Shown piece after piece: positions 1 through 8,140 of a stretch of 26,067 bases of DNA (its first letter is position 1; each line of letters starts with the position of its first letter). The notes below the pieces were generated by a model, which searched no databases, had not been told where the DNA came from, and saw nothing but the letters and a program-made list of their open reading frames with translations. The stretch is taken from NCBI GenBank assembly GCA_045617525.1, contig JAZLIT010000253.1, forward strand, positions 1-26,067. The letters run 5' to 3'. The position numbers and the translations under genes are program-made. This stretch comes from JAZLIT01 sp045617525 (lineage in GTDB: Bacteria > Bacillota > Bacilli > Bacillales_A > Planococcaceae).

Positions 1-3
1 TAT

Positions 4-392
4 TTAACTTCCATATTCCCTTTTAAAATCTTTTATTTTCAATACTAGCTTTGAATGCCTATTATCAATAAATACTATAGGATCTACGCCACATATCATT
101 CCAAGCATTTTTGGAGGTAGATATAGATTATAGTACGCTGCAAAAGAAACGGTAGACATTAAAAATTCGGAACTAAATCGTTAGCTTCCTCTTCCATTTG
201 CTTCTATTCCTCTTTATCAAGTTCTTAAGAATTAATATTTTGGTGTAAAGCCCAATGTGCTATTTTAAGGACAATGCTAAATTGTTATTTATAAAAAGAG
301 CCTGAATCACCTGTAGCTATCACAAAATACTCAGTAGTATTAATTATATTCATACTACTAAAAACATCAACTTTATCTTGTTGATACTCCAT
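4..392 (-). pseudogene. Decayed remnant, possibly of an ImmA/IrrE-like peptidase
   Basis: Minus-strand reading from about 392 gives a patchy protein crossing several stops: a piece containing FVIATGDSGSFYK, then IAHWALHQ, then KQMEEEANDLVPNF, then after a one-base shift a 51-codon frame (159 to 4) with LPPKMLGMICGVDPIVFIDN. The spacing of AHWALH to EEAND loosely recalls the HExxH...EA(N) layout of ImmA/IrrE metallopeptidases, but the HE pair is absent, so that assignment is weak. At least three stops and one frameshift mean it cannot be expressed as one protein. An unrelated decayed gene is equally possible. The ATG at 392 lies right after the stop of the small frame at 394-573. Confidence 0.3.
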
Positions 393-393
393 A

Positions 394-573
394 TTAATAG
401 TGAAGCTGATTTAAATGTCGATCCAAATTTGCACGTATCCCTAAAATCCCACCTAGAAGGGCTGCTGTAATTCGAACAGGCTTTTTAAAACCCCTTACTT
501 CTTCGTATAACGCTTTCAATCTTTTTACATACTGTCTTATCCCCTTTATTCCAATCCACTGTTTTAATGCCAT
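394..573 (-). CDS. Possible small basic protein, 59 aa, unknown
   Basis: An intact minus-strand frame runs from ATG at 573 to TAA at 394. It encodes a lysine/arginine-rich N-terminal half (KQWIGIKGIRQYVKRLKALY) followed by a hydrophobic stretch (RITAALLGGILGIRANL), so it could be a membrane-associated peptide or simply a surviving piece of a larger decayed gene. No convincing Shine-Dalgarno sequence precedes the ATG. The next frame starts two bases after the stop. I do not recognise the family. It lies in a block of clearly degraded DNA, which lowers the chance that it is functional. Confidence 0.3.
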   Translation of the reverse strand: MALKQWIGIKGIRQYVKRLKALYEEVRGFKKPVRITAALLGGILGIRANLDRHLNQLHY

Positions 574-608
574 TTATATGCTTCTGGACAGATGTGTAGA
601 ATTATAAA

Positions 609-688
609 AAAGATTGATCGTTTAAAACAAAGCTCGATTATTTAATATAAAGATTGATAATTTGTAATATAGTTTGATAAAAATTCTG
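609..688. repeat. Four degenerate 20-bp tandem repeats
   Basis: Four consecutive 20-bp units start at 609, 629, 649 and 669. Three begin AAAG and all carry a (C/T)GAT core at the same offset: AAAGATTGATCGTTTAAAAC, AAAGCTCGATTATTTAATAT, AAAGATTGATAATTTGTAAT, ATAGTTTGATAAAAATTCTG. A 20-bp period is about two helical turns, as in iterons or operator arrays that bind a protein on one DNA face. No intact gene lies next to it, so it may be the relic of a second replicon or regulatory site. Confidence 0.5.
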
Positions 689-805
689 TTTTGATTTTTC
701 CTGGTTCAGCAATCGGGACAGATTGTGAAGCAACCATTTTAAATAAAACTGAATATAAATGACATGCTAAAAAAATACTGTGGAAAAATTTAATCATTAT
801 TTTGC

Positions 806-1117
806 TCATGATAATAAGTTTATTGTATTATTTTTTATTAAATGAACTAATAAGGCTGTTCCAGTGAGTAAAGCTACTTCACTATTAAATTTATAGTAAG
901 TATAACTTCCAATCCACGAACCAAAGGCTCCTCCCAAAAAGAAAATAGTCATACCAATAGTCGGAGCTAACAAAACTCCAACTATTGCAACAAATCCAAA
1001 TAATGCAATTTCATTATTTGAAAAATTTAATGGCTCAGACCTTAATAACATTGGTATTATTGTCCAATAAAGACTAAATGTTGCGAATAAACACGTGTGA
1101 TAAAAAGCTCTTTCGTC
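806..1117 (-). pseudogene. MFS transporter remnant, internally deleted
   Basis: The frame is open from 1117 to a stop at 806. Read through, it begins DERAFYHTCLFATFSLYWT and continues with RSEPLNFSNNEIALFGFVAI and LLAPTIG, then FFLGGAFGSWIGSYTYYKF. In drug-efflux MFS transporters the first part belongs to a membrane segment in the middle of the protein and the last part to its final helices. The stretch expected between (the loop after APxxG and about two helices) is missing, so an internal deletion joined them. The N-terminal half is also gone: a TAA sits at 1120-1118. An ATG inside the frame at 1051 has no ribosome binding site. I read this as a dead gene, not an 81-aa membrane protein. Confidence 0.55.
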
Positions 1118-1471
1118 TTAAATCTTAGCCTTAGCTACTTATGTGTAATCACTTGAAAGATGTTCAAGTGTCTCATAATATGTCCCTCTTTCTCCTTACG
1201 TCGCTGCATATCTCGATTAATATATCAGTCACTTAAAACATTCCACTTAACCGACCATTCATGACGTCCCAGAGAAAAAGGACTGACAAATGGCTTTTTC
1301 TCAATTTAAACAGTCCTTTCTACTTTTATTTTTTCTAAAAATCTATATAGGGAAATTAATATTTATCGTTTTTTATCTATTTCCACCTTTAATCACACCA
1401 CAACATCGCTATACACGCTTACTAGACAAGACTTTGAAGACAAGCTATATTGATAAAAAGGAGGGAGACAA
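1118..1471. other. Intergenic, decayed; weak hairpin
   Basis: No supported gene. A weak hairpin with arms AAAGGACTG (1277-1285) and CAGTCCTTT (1311-1319) lies before a T-rich stretch and could act as a terminator. The T-rich stretch reads as a hydrophobic frame in one phase but lacks a start signal. A ribosome binding site (AAAAGGAGGGAGA, from about 1457) at the end of the interval serves the gene at 1472. Confidence 0.35.
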
Positions 1472-1720
1472 ATGGACCCAACAACTTGCCGAGAACATAT
1501 TTTAATTGCAGTTAAGCATATAATCACAACTAAGAATGACAATGAATTTACCATCTTAGAAATACTCGATTACCTAAAACAACAAAATTCACCCTATAAA
1601 GAAAGCACCATCCGAACACATATTACTTCTAAATTGTGTAAAAATGCACCTGAGCATCACGCAGTTACCTACAATGACTTCACTCGCATAAAGCCAGGTG
1701 TCTACGCTCTAAATAAATAA
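1472..1720 (+). CDS. Small winged-helix-like protein, DUF7669-like
   Basis: 82-aa protein starting at an ATG preceded by a very strong site, AAAGGAGGGAGACAA, which fixes the start. The sequence reads as a compact winged-helix fold: an N-terminal helix (EHILIAVKHII), EFTILEILDYLKQQN, the segment STIRTHITSKLC that would be the recognition helix, then a wing (HHAVTYNDFTRIKPGVYAL). The IRTHITS...NAPEHHAVTY...GVYAL pattern matches my memory of the DUF7669 domain, which is often found as a DNA-binding add-on near restriction or defence genes; that match comes from memory. Here it stands alone, surrounded by dead genes, so its partner may have been lost. Function unknown; a DNA-binding regulator is the best guess. 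Confidence 0.65.
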   Translation: MDPTTCREHILIAVKHIITTKNDNEFTILEILDYLKQQNSPYKESTIRTHITSKLCKNAPEHHAVTYNDFTRIKPGVYALNK

Positions 1721-1762
1721 AATTCTATATTTCTATTTGTATTTTTTTCCCTTTTTCCACTG

Positions 1763-2116
1763 TTAGTATAATGGGCTCATTACTTTCACAATCTTCGCAT
1801 GAATCTTATTAGAGCCCTTTGATTCTACTTTTGTAATACGCACTAACACCTTACTGCCCTTCTCAACATGCTGGAACTTTAAATACTGAGCTTAGCAATC
1901 CAAGCCTTCTTCTAACGCCCTAAATACACCGTACGCTTAAACACCTGAGACAGTCCCAATATATTCTCCATTTGGTACATAACGTGATAAACATTCAAGG
2001 AATGGATTCTCCATCAATGGCTTTCTTGATACTTTAATCTTTTCAGAAGTCATTTCAACAACCTGTACGCGAATATGGTAAGCTGCTATAAATACTGAAT
2101 TAACTTGATTAACCAG
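1763..2116 (-). pseudogene. S1 RNA-binding domain protein remnant
   Basis: One minus-strand frame reads LVNQVNSVFIAAYHIRVQVV, then SRKPLMENPFLECLSRYVPN, GEYIGTVSGV, a stop, AYGVFRALEEGLDC, a stop, then AQYLKFQHVEKGSKVLVRIT and KIHAKIVKVMSPLY before the final TAA at 1763. GEYIGTVSGV.AYGVF...EEGLDCLA is the typical first half of an S1 OB-fold domain (as in ribosomal protein S1 homologues), and the rest matches its end. Two in-frame stops interrupt the domain, and its N-terminal part runs straight into the GNAT remnant at 2117, so an earlier deletion fused two neighbouring genes. Not functional. Confidence 0.6.
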
Positions 2117-2565
2117 TTAACCCTCCAATAAATGCAAAGATAATCAAATCATGTCTCTGTACTGTATCCCATTTTCAAATATTAGTTCTTTATAATTTCT
2201 CACAATCAACATTTACTCCGACTATTCTAAACCCACTCTTCTGATACAAAACTAATTGACCCATACTAGAATCCCCTGTACATAATTCCAACATTATTGC
2301 ACAACTTTTACCAGCAATTTTAATAACATGCTGTAATAACTACTTACCGATACCCTGGTAAAGCATAGCCACTGCTATATTCATCAATGCAATTATATTC
2401 TCTCCAGTAACCTGTAACACAAATACACCAACTACTTTAAATTAATAAATGAACATAACAATCCTCTTTATCTAAAGAAGCATAAATAGATTGCTCAGAA
2501 AGATCGTCTAGCAATAACAAATCCAGTGGATAAAGAGCCTCAGCATCCACAGATTTAATAATCAT
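2117..2565 (-). pseudogene. GNAT N-acetyltransferase remnant
   Basis: Starts at ATG 2565 behind GGGGGACG and begins MIIKSVDAEALYPLDLLLLD, a normal GNAT N-terminus. The frame then breaks repeatedly. Pieces in different phases give MLYQGIGK (the acetyl-CoA pyrophosphate loop, normally Q/RxxGxG/A), LLQHVIKIAGKSCAIMLELC, and SSMGQLVLYQKSGFRIVGV, and finally IFENGIQYRDMI, a stop, LSLHLLEG and TAA at 2117. The stop after RDMI lies where an arginine is common in this family, so a CGA-to-TGA change is likely. Several frameshifts make this a pseudogene. Acetyl-CoA-dependent transfer would have been its activity; the substrate cannot be inferred. Confidence 0.6.
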
Positions 2566-2670
2566 AATACGTCCCCCTAAGAACAGTAATCAATACTACA
2601 CACCAAAATACGCTTACCCAGAAAACCCACACGTAACTAGAAATATGTTAAGGCAGTTTGGAGTAATAAT

Positions 2671-4209
2671 TTAACCAGAGCTATCAAGCTTTTCATGTAT
2701 TGGTATTCGTGCATTTGAGCTATCGATTCGGTTGATTAATTCTTTTACGTTCTCTAATGCCGGAGAAGCGATTACATCAGCCAAGTGGTCTTCCATGATT
2801 AGCTGAATGTATCTTTTATAGTTTAATTTCGACTGCTGCAGCTCAAATAAAACGTGTTTCATAAATAACGCAATGGTTGTCCAACCTGTTTTACTATTAG
2901 GTCCTTTACCGACCACTGTCTTTAAAATACGTTTCGATTGCTTAATTAAAACGTTCAGCGAGCTTTGAGGAATGCCAATTGCTTCACAAATTTGTTTTTG
3001 CGTACGCCAAATAAACGGCTCAGCAGTGCTAAATTCAGCCGTTAAGTATTCTACTAAATCATTCTCCCATTCTTCAAAATGGCTATTCTGACGGTCCTCA
3101 CGAGCCTTTTTAAACTTATACCAGCCCTTGCCAGCTAACTTTACCTCGAACGTTTTGTTTGGGACATACGTTGCTAGTAGTTCCTCTACATACTCCTTTG
3201 CTGGTCCATTATATTTACCTGAATAGGCTGATTCAAGGACTGCTGTCATTGTTGAACCAGAAAGTGGGTGCTTCATTCGGTAGTTAAACTCATCTAGGAA
3301 ATTCACTGTTTCTTCCTTTGACCAACCTTCTTGAAGGCATATTAAAGCAAGCGTAAACAGTGTGTTATTACGCCCAATTTGCCCTTTTTTCCCCTTAATG
3401 TCTACAGCATGTACAAGTGCATCAAACCACTCTGTACGCATAATTGAAATCCAAGTAGCTCCTTTTGAAGGCACTACAAATAATGGGCGTTTGATATCGT
3501 CATCTTGTCGCATCGACCAGTTAATAAGCTCTGCCATCGAATATGTATTATCTAATTGATTAAAAATAAGATTTGAAGGCTTTGGCACTCGGAAAAAGCC
3601 GAAATCATTACAAAATGGATCTGCCTCAACCGACTTTAAACTTCGCTTCAAGTTATCACTAATACGCTTAGCTACCTTTAAACCTTTAAAATCATTCTTA
3701 TTCGAAATAAATATTGGCTGTGACAATGCAAAATAGACCTGGTAGCCACGAGTCGTCGCCACGATTAACGTAGGTAGACCAATCGAATCCTCTAAACAAG
3801 CCATTAAAATATCTTCACGAGAATATTTATTTGTATCAATATCGACCACAAAGGTATTGATTTGTAAAAGATTGCGCTCCTCAAATCCTCGAATATAACG
3901 GCGCTCAGCATCCTTATATGTATACGTTCGATAAACATTCGGTGTGAAATGCGTTAGCTGTGCTGCATCTTCCAATAAAGTTTCTTTCGATGTAATGATG
4001 TAGCCTTTCACACCATGGTCTGTAAAATCATCCTTTTTACGAACAGCAAAAATAGCCCCTTTTTTTGAGCGCTTGTCTTGTTTGCTTGCTTCCACTTGTT
4101 TTGGTAAAGAAGCTTTCGATCCAATCGGTCGATATTTTGTGATACCTTGATGTAAAAGAACATCGAATAATTCTAAATGGTCTACTTTCTGTACACTAGC
4201 TGTCTGCAT
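2671..4209 (-). CDS. Plasmid replication protein with AEP-type primase domain
   Basis: 512 aa, ATG at 4209 with AGGTGAAATGA upstream. Residues about 90-215 look like an archaeo-eukaryotic primase/polymerase core: VVDID (D123, D125) is the metal-binding hhDhD motif, TTRGYQVYF (152-160) resembles the second motif that holds sG/RG.hhYF, and DPFCNDFGFFRVP (197-209) fits the third region. Residues about 280-345 (RNNTLFTLALICLQEGWSKE) resemble a PriCT primase C-terminal helical domain. A C-terminal segment near 400-430 (WRTQKQICEAIGIPQSSLN) looks like a helix-turn-helix. It probably primes or initiates plasmid replication. It is divergent from the large replication protein at 5117, and the iteron origin lies between them. 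A perfect 13-bp inverted repeat just upstream (4221-4252) suggests repression. The assignment to an exact Rep family is uncertain. Confidence 0.75.
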   Translation of the reverse strand: MQTASVQKVDHLELFDVLLHQGITKYRPIGSKASLPKQVEASKQDKRSKKGAIFAVRKKDDFTDHGVKGYIITSKETLLEDAAQLTHFTPNVYRTYTYKDAERRYIRGFEERNLLQINTFVVDIDTNKYSREDILMACLEDSIGLPTLIVATTRGYQVYFALSQPIFISNKNDFKGLKVAKRISDNLKRSLKSVEADPFCNDFGFFRVPKPSNLIFNQLDNTYSMAELINWSMRQDDDIKRPLFVVPSKGATWISIMRTEWFDALVHAVDIKGKKGQIGRNNTLFTLALICLQEGWSKEETVNFLDEFNYRMKHPLSGSTMTAVLESAYSGKYNGPAKEYVEELLATYVPNKTFEVKLAGKGWYKFKKAREDRQNSHFEEWENDLVEYLTAEFSTAEPFIWRTQKQICEAIGIPQSSLNVLIKQSKRILKTVVGKGPNSKTGWTTIALFMKHVLFELQQSKLNYKRYIQLIMEDHLADVIASPALENVKELINRIDSSNARIPIHEKLDSSG

Positions 4210-4220
4210 TTCATTTCACC

Positions 4221-4252
4221 TACTTATCTCTAAATCTAGTTAGAGATAAGTA
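4221..4252 (-). promoter_or_regulatory. Perfect 13-bp inverted repeat before the primase gene
   Basis: Arms TACTTATCTCTAA (4221-4233) and TTAGAGATAAGTA (4240-4252) are exact reverse complements with a 6-nt spacer ATCTAG. It sits 11 bases upstream of the primase start codon, next to its ribosome binding site. It could be an operator for autoregulation or an mRNA hairpin that limits translation initiation. Confidence 0.7.
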
Positions 4253-4278
4253 TAGTAAATGCACTTAGTCGAAAATGG

Positions 4279-4980
4279 CCTTCTCTAAGAGTAAAATCGA
4301 CCAAAAATCGACCACCCCTGAGCCTTAGAGCCACAAGGATTTAAGGCACTTCGGGAAAAAATGGTTTGTATGACTACTGGACGGAAATATCGACCATTTC
4401 TCGACCACCTAGACCTACTTTATTTAAAAACGAACAACTATAAACCTTGATATAAAGGGCTTTATATGAAAAAAACGAACCATTTGTATGATTGTCGGAC
4501 GAACTTAGTATGACTGCTGGACGGAAAAAGGTATGATTACTGGACGGATTTCCGGTCTATTTTGGTCTATTTTTTCGTCCACTGTTGTTGGTATTTTGGA
4601 CAAATCGCTTTAAATCAACAACTATTGTATGACTGTTGGACGGAAAAAATATTTTTGTATGACTACCGGACGGAAACTTCGACCACAAAATGAACCATTA
4701 CTATAACTGTTGGACAGGAATATCGACCATTACCATGATCATTTGACGTACTTTTGTAGATTTTATTTAAACATAGACCATTACTAGGCTCAATGGACGT
4801 AATTCAACGTTCTTAGACCAAATATAGACCACTTTGTATAGCTAACGGACATAAATTATCATAAAATAACCCAATACCCTTGGTTTTACCTATAAAATCA
4901 ACAATTATCGACCATTAAGTATGGCTGTTGGACGTATTTTGCAGAAAATTATTAGGAAATGGACGGTTATCGACCATTTT
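4279..4980. other. Plasmid origin: array of degenerate iterons
   Basis: About a dozen related elements occur between the two divergent replication genes. The best have the form GTATGACTGYTGGACGGA: starts at 4368, 4486, 4508, 4531, 4627 and 4657, with weaker ones near 4701, 4734, 4783, 4836, 4919 and 4949. A second box, (A/T)CGACCATT or AGACCATT, recurs through the same stretch (for example 4387, 4722, 4776, 4907 and 4968). At 4486, 4701, 4734, 4783, 4836 and 4919 the box directly precedes the GGAC element, making a composite ACCATT-n-GTATGACTGTTGGACG unit of about 26 bp. No frame is open across the region. Iteron arrays of this kind bind the replication initiator and control copy number; the exact start of replication cannot be seen. 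The box pairs near 4290-4310 extend the array towards the primase gene. Confidence 0.8.
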
Positions 4981-5023
4981 CAATGATTTTAACGGCAGTA
5001 TTTACTCTAAAAACTTTAATCAT

Positions 5024-5043
5024 CATTACAAACCGTTGTAATG
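5024..5043. promoter_or_regulatory. Inverted repeat upstream of the large rep gene
   Basis: CATTACAA (5024-5031) and TTGTAATG (5036-5043) are perfect 8-bp arms around ACCG. It lies between the iterons and the promoter of the gene at 5117 and is a plausible operator or initiator-binding dyad. Confidence 0.55.
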
Positions 5044-5072
5044 GTCTAATTTTTAGTGTTTTTCTCAACCAA

Positions 5073-5092
5073 TTTGCTATAATTGTAGCAAA
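5073..5092 (+). promoter_or_regulatory. Extended -10 promoter inside an inverted repeat, for the large rep gene
   Basis: TGCTATAAT at 5075-5083 is a textbook extended -10 element (TGnTATAAT) placed about 34 bases before the start codon. It lies inside a perfect dyad, TTTGCTA (5073-5079) and TAGCAAA (5086-5092) with spacer TAATTG. A protein bound to the dyad would block the promoter, so autoregulation by the initiator itself is likely. No clear -35 box is visible. Confidence 0.65.
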
Positions 5093-5116
5093 AGAACTGT
5101 CAGTGAGGTGTTTTAT

Positions 5117-6850
5117 TTGAGCCTAAATGATTTACCAGAACGTATGGTCATCAAGCAGCAATGGCTGCCATTAGCTCTATATCAAGAAGCAATTAGCTTC
5201 TTTTCTAAATATGATGCTGCTAAACAGTGGCAGATGGAGGCAGAGAACATAGCCAACGATCCTGCCTACCAGGTATCTAAAAGCTTTAAAGCTCTTACAG
5301 AGTGCATATTTACAACGCTTTTACAAGGAAGACCCGTTACAAAAGCTCTTTTAAGAGAAGCTTTTGTTGATTATATCGATACGATTGTATATGAAGTCGA
5401 ACCATTTCTATTAGAAGAGGACCAACTACTACACAAAGTGGTCAATAATAAACCAGGAGTGACTCAAAATGAACCACTTACTGAAAATCAGTCCGATCAA
5501 TTATCTCTACTAGAAGCTACTGAAGAAGCTCTTGATAATGAACGAATCTTTACTACCCTGAACTCACAGTATTTATTAATGCGAGATACCGTATCTTCAA
5601 ATAAGAAATTTAGTGAACAGGAAGATGGTGTTTATATGTCTGAGATGATTGATACTAAAGGTGAATTACGTGGTACAGCTGAGCTTCGTAAAGATACAAT
5701 TTCCTTACCTGATCAAGACCAGGAGAAACTCTGGCTTTCGCTCGTAGAATCGACGATAAACGCATTTGACGAGCTTACAGCGGATTTACTCGATATTATT
5801 TCACACATGTGGGTGCTTCAGGAGAAGGATGAGGACGGCTATATTGATTTCCATAGTGATGCTGTATTAAAACTACGTCATGAAAATGCAGATAGTAAGC
5901 AGCTCATCATTCGTGAGCGTGACCGTTTCAAAATTATGAAGCGTGTCGCTGCCCTTTCATCTATTTGGATTTCTATGCGTGAGAATAACGTAAAGGTTGT
6001 TAATAAAGAAGTGATTAAAGAGGATGAGGAATATGATTTTACGACTTTCCATCGTATGTTTGATATTAATAACGTAAAAGTAGCCTACGATAAAAAGACT
6101 GGGGAGCCAAAGGGCATCTACGAACTTAAAATTAAACCAGCCCCTATTCTTCGTACGTACTTTGATACATCACTTCAAACATTCGTACCACTTGATTTAA
6201 AAATCATTCAGTACAGCTATCATACCCAGCGTGAGCTAAAACGATTAGGTCGTTATTTAAGCTACCAGTGGAAGGTGCGTACGCTTTCTCGTAACTTGAA
6301 GCAGCCTTTTAAGGTACGTACAGTGGTCGAAACATTAGACCTACCTTCAAGCTACAATGGTGTCGTTGTGCGTGAACGATTAGAGCAAACGCTAGATGAT
6401 TTAACTCGTGATGGCATTATTGCTGAGTGGTATTATGAGGAACTGGTCGATGAAGAACGTGTCGGGAAAAGGGACTGGGTTAAGAAGTATTGGGGCGAGC
6501 TAAACTTAATCATTTTACCCCCACAGGAAACGATTGAGGACAACCGTAAAAAGTATGGGCAAATGGCTGCACTGCTTGAAAAAGAACGTGCTAAGCAACA
6601 ATTACTTGATGCTACGGTCGAATTAGAGACAGTAGCAACTACAGCTTCTCGTTCAAAAGACATTCCATTATCACCTGAAAGCCTGGCCGAGCGCATTGAT
6701 CAGCTGAAGCTAAGCATTCGCTATGTTGCTGGAGAAATGAGCATGTCACATAGTACACTTCTTCGCTATATCAATAAAGAAGGCAAGCGTTATAACAAGG
6801 GTAGTATGGATAAGATTCAGGGTTGGTACGAAAAAAATAAAAATAGATAA
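5117..6850 (+). CDS. Large replication initiator-like protein with C-terminal HTH
   Basis: I choose the TTG at 5117 (577 aa). The upstream GTG at 5108 is part of the Shine-Dalgarno sequence GTGAGGTG, which is correctly spaced from the TTG. The first third is acidic and low in recognisable motifs. The middle (about 205-460) has helical, basic stretches such as YSYHTQRELKRLGRYLSYQW and DLPSSYNGVVVRERLEQTLD, suggesting tandem winged helices like those of iteron-binding initiators of the RepA/TrfA type. Near 505-530 is a coiled-coil-like run, and the last 60 residues (ESLAERIDQLKLSIRYVAGE, then MSMSHSTLLRYINKEGKR) form a clear helix-turn-helix. Position beside the iterons and a self-overlapping promoter dyad support an initiator role. 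Family not firmly recognised. It may act together with the divergent primase. Confidence 0.65.
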   Translation: MSLNDLPERMVIKQQWLPLALYQEAISFFSKYDAAKQWQMEAENIANDPAYQVSKSFKALTECIFTTLLQGRPVTKALLREAFVDYIDTIVYEVEPFLLEEDQLLHKVVNNKPGVTQNEPLTENQSDQLSLLEATEEALDNERIFTTLNSQYLLMRDTVSSNKKFSEQEDGVYMSEMIDTKGELRGTAELRKDTISLPDQDQEKLWLSLVESTINAFDELTADLLDIISHMWVLQEKDEDGYIDFHSDAVLKLRHENADSKQLIIRERDRFKIMKRVAALSSIWISMRENNVKVVNKEVIKEDEEYDFTTFHRMFDINNVKVAYDKKTGEPKGIYELKIKPAPILRTYFDTSLQTFVPLDLKIIQYSYHTQRELKRLGRYLSYQWKVRTLSRNLKQPFKVRTVVETLDLPSSYNGVVVRERLEQTLDDLTRDGIIAEWYYEELVDEERVGKRDWVKKYWGELNLIILPPQETIEDNRKKYGQMAALLEKERAKQQLLDATVELETVATTASRSKDIPLSPESLAERIDQLKLSIRYVAGEMSMSHSTLLRYINKEGKRYNKGSMDKIQGWYEKNKNR

Positions 6851-6860
6851 ATAGAATTAT
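6846..6860. repeat. 15-bp repeat GATAAATAGAATTAT, copy 1
   Basis: GATAAATAGAATTAT overlaps the stop codon of the rep gene and recurs exactly at 8160-8174. A near copy, GATATAAATAGAATTGT, lies at 15643-15659. The two exact copies bracket the decayed ATPase pseudogene, so they could be protein-binding sites or recombination junctions. Confidence 0.5.
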
Positions 6861-6886
6861 AGAAAAGGGGAAAAGCATCTTTTCAA

Positions 6887-6924
6887 AAAATCCTCCAAGA
6901 ACTACACTCCTGGAGGATTTTCAT
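6887..6924 (+). terminator. Rho-independent terminator after the rep gene
   Basis: AAAATCCTCCA (6887-6897) pairs perfectly with TGGAGGATTTT (6911-6921). The symmetric A and T tracts let it work in both directions, ending the rep transcript and any minus-strand transcript leaving the ATPase pseudogene. Confidence 0.85.
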
Positions 6925-7060
6925 TTTATCTAATTAGCACCAATAACAGCACCTGTACGCTTCTCTACAACAGCTAAATTCTATTTTTTGCTAATAGGGT
7001 TCCGTCTAAAATCCTTAATGTTGTAAACTCCCATTTTTCTGATTTTATAAAAAAATCGTC

Positions 7061-8072
7061 TTATTGTTTTATGTATTTCAAAAGACTTTGTGTTTTCTTT
7101 TTTCCATAAACTACTCGTAATACATTTTTAAGGTCGTATGTATCCCATTTTTTTAAACTATGCCTTAATAATGAAAGTATTAATACAAACATATCTTCCA
7201 AAGTATCAATGTACAATTTAAAATACTTTTTTTCATTCACTTTCGTTAGCCCTTGTTGCTCTGCTGATTCCCATAGAGAATTTGCCAAAATGCGAAGGTC
7301 TCCAACCGATACCTCATGACGTCCCTATAGATAAGCCGAAGCTTGTAATAGTGAAAGGGACTGCTTAAAGCGACGGTCACTTGGACGAATTCCTTCATCC
7401 ATTAACTCTTGTCGAATTTGAGCTAAGGCATCATAAATAGCATCTCCAATTTGAACTGCATCTACGGACTGTTGATGTGTCAGTAGCTCCTCTAAGGTCA
7501 TTGTTGGAATAAAGGGCTGCTGATTTGATTTCATCATGGCGATAAAACTATGACTTTCCTTAATGTGCTCAACCTCATAGCGTAAAAGGAAACGGTCAAA
7601 TAAAGCTTCTAACCCTTCTCCCTCCTCGATATATTCGTTAGACGAGCGTCATTAACGGTGAGGCAATTGGTACACCATTGTTATAATAAATACGCTCATT
7701 AATTAATGTCAGCAAGCTATTTAAATTCGCTGAATTGGCTTTAAAGATTTCGTCGATAAATCCAAAGTGGCTCATTGGTAGCATTCCATCAATATTACGC
7801 ACATAACGCCCTTGCTCTAAATCCTTTAATGATAGAACGCCGAATAATTCTTCTGGCGTTGAGTATGGTGTTAAAAGCTGTTGGAAGTAGCTTGAACCTG
7901 AAACGATTTTACCTAGCATTGATGAAAGAGTTGATTTACCTGTGCCAGCAGGTCCAGTAAACAAAACATGCTGACGAGCAAGGACACCTGTTAAAGGTGC
8001 TTCAATTTCAGCCTCTCGATCAAAAAGTGTTGCGTTTAAACCATCTTGAATTTGTTTTAATTGTGTATCCAT
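7061..8072 (-). pseudogene. MoxR/RavA-type AAA+ ATPase, disrupted
   Basis: ATG at 8072 follows AGAGGT. The N-terminal 144 aa are intact and typical: VLFTGPAGTGKSTL is Walker A, HFGFIDEIFKANSANLNSLL is Walker B plus sensor 1 region, and LLTLINERIYYNNGVPIASP is the MoxR signature ending in LMTLV. There the frame breaks at about 7650. Moving to another phase gives SNEYIEEGEGLEALFDRFLL RYEV and then TMTLEELLTHQQSVDAVQIG down to LLQASAYL. Compared with the expected LVGASNEYP, about 8 bases are missing. In the same phase a TAG at 7325-7327 follows, then GRHEVSVGDLRILANSLWES, so this stop is a point lesion. The last part, after EQQ, does not resemble the family. MoxR ATPases remodel partner complexes, usually with a VWA protein; none was found here. 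A short remnant RTGAVIGAN reads at about 6935-6962. Confidence 0.8.
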
Positions 8073-8140
8073 GCTGTAATACCTCTATCTATCATTGGCT
8101 ATGATGGCTTTCTTAATTTATATTTATATTTTTTCCCTTT

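Noticed and set aside
1290..1505. Open frame with a hydrophobic N-terminus overlapping the 82-aa gene
   Set aside because: It has no ribosome binding site, its hydrophobic part comes from T-rich intergenic DNA, and its end overlaps the much better gene at 1472 in another frame.
4368..4980. CRISPR-like repeat array
   Set aside because: The repeats are short and degenerate, the spacing is irregular, and they lie between two replication genes; they fit iterons, not CRISPR repeats with spacers.
6433..6696. Minus-strand frame rich in serine
   Set aside because: It is fully inside the large rep gene, has no start signal and shows biased composition caused by the opposite strand.
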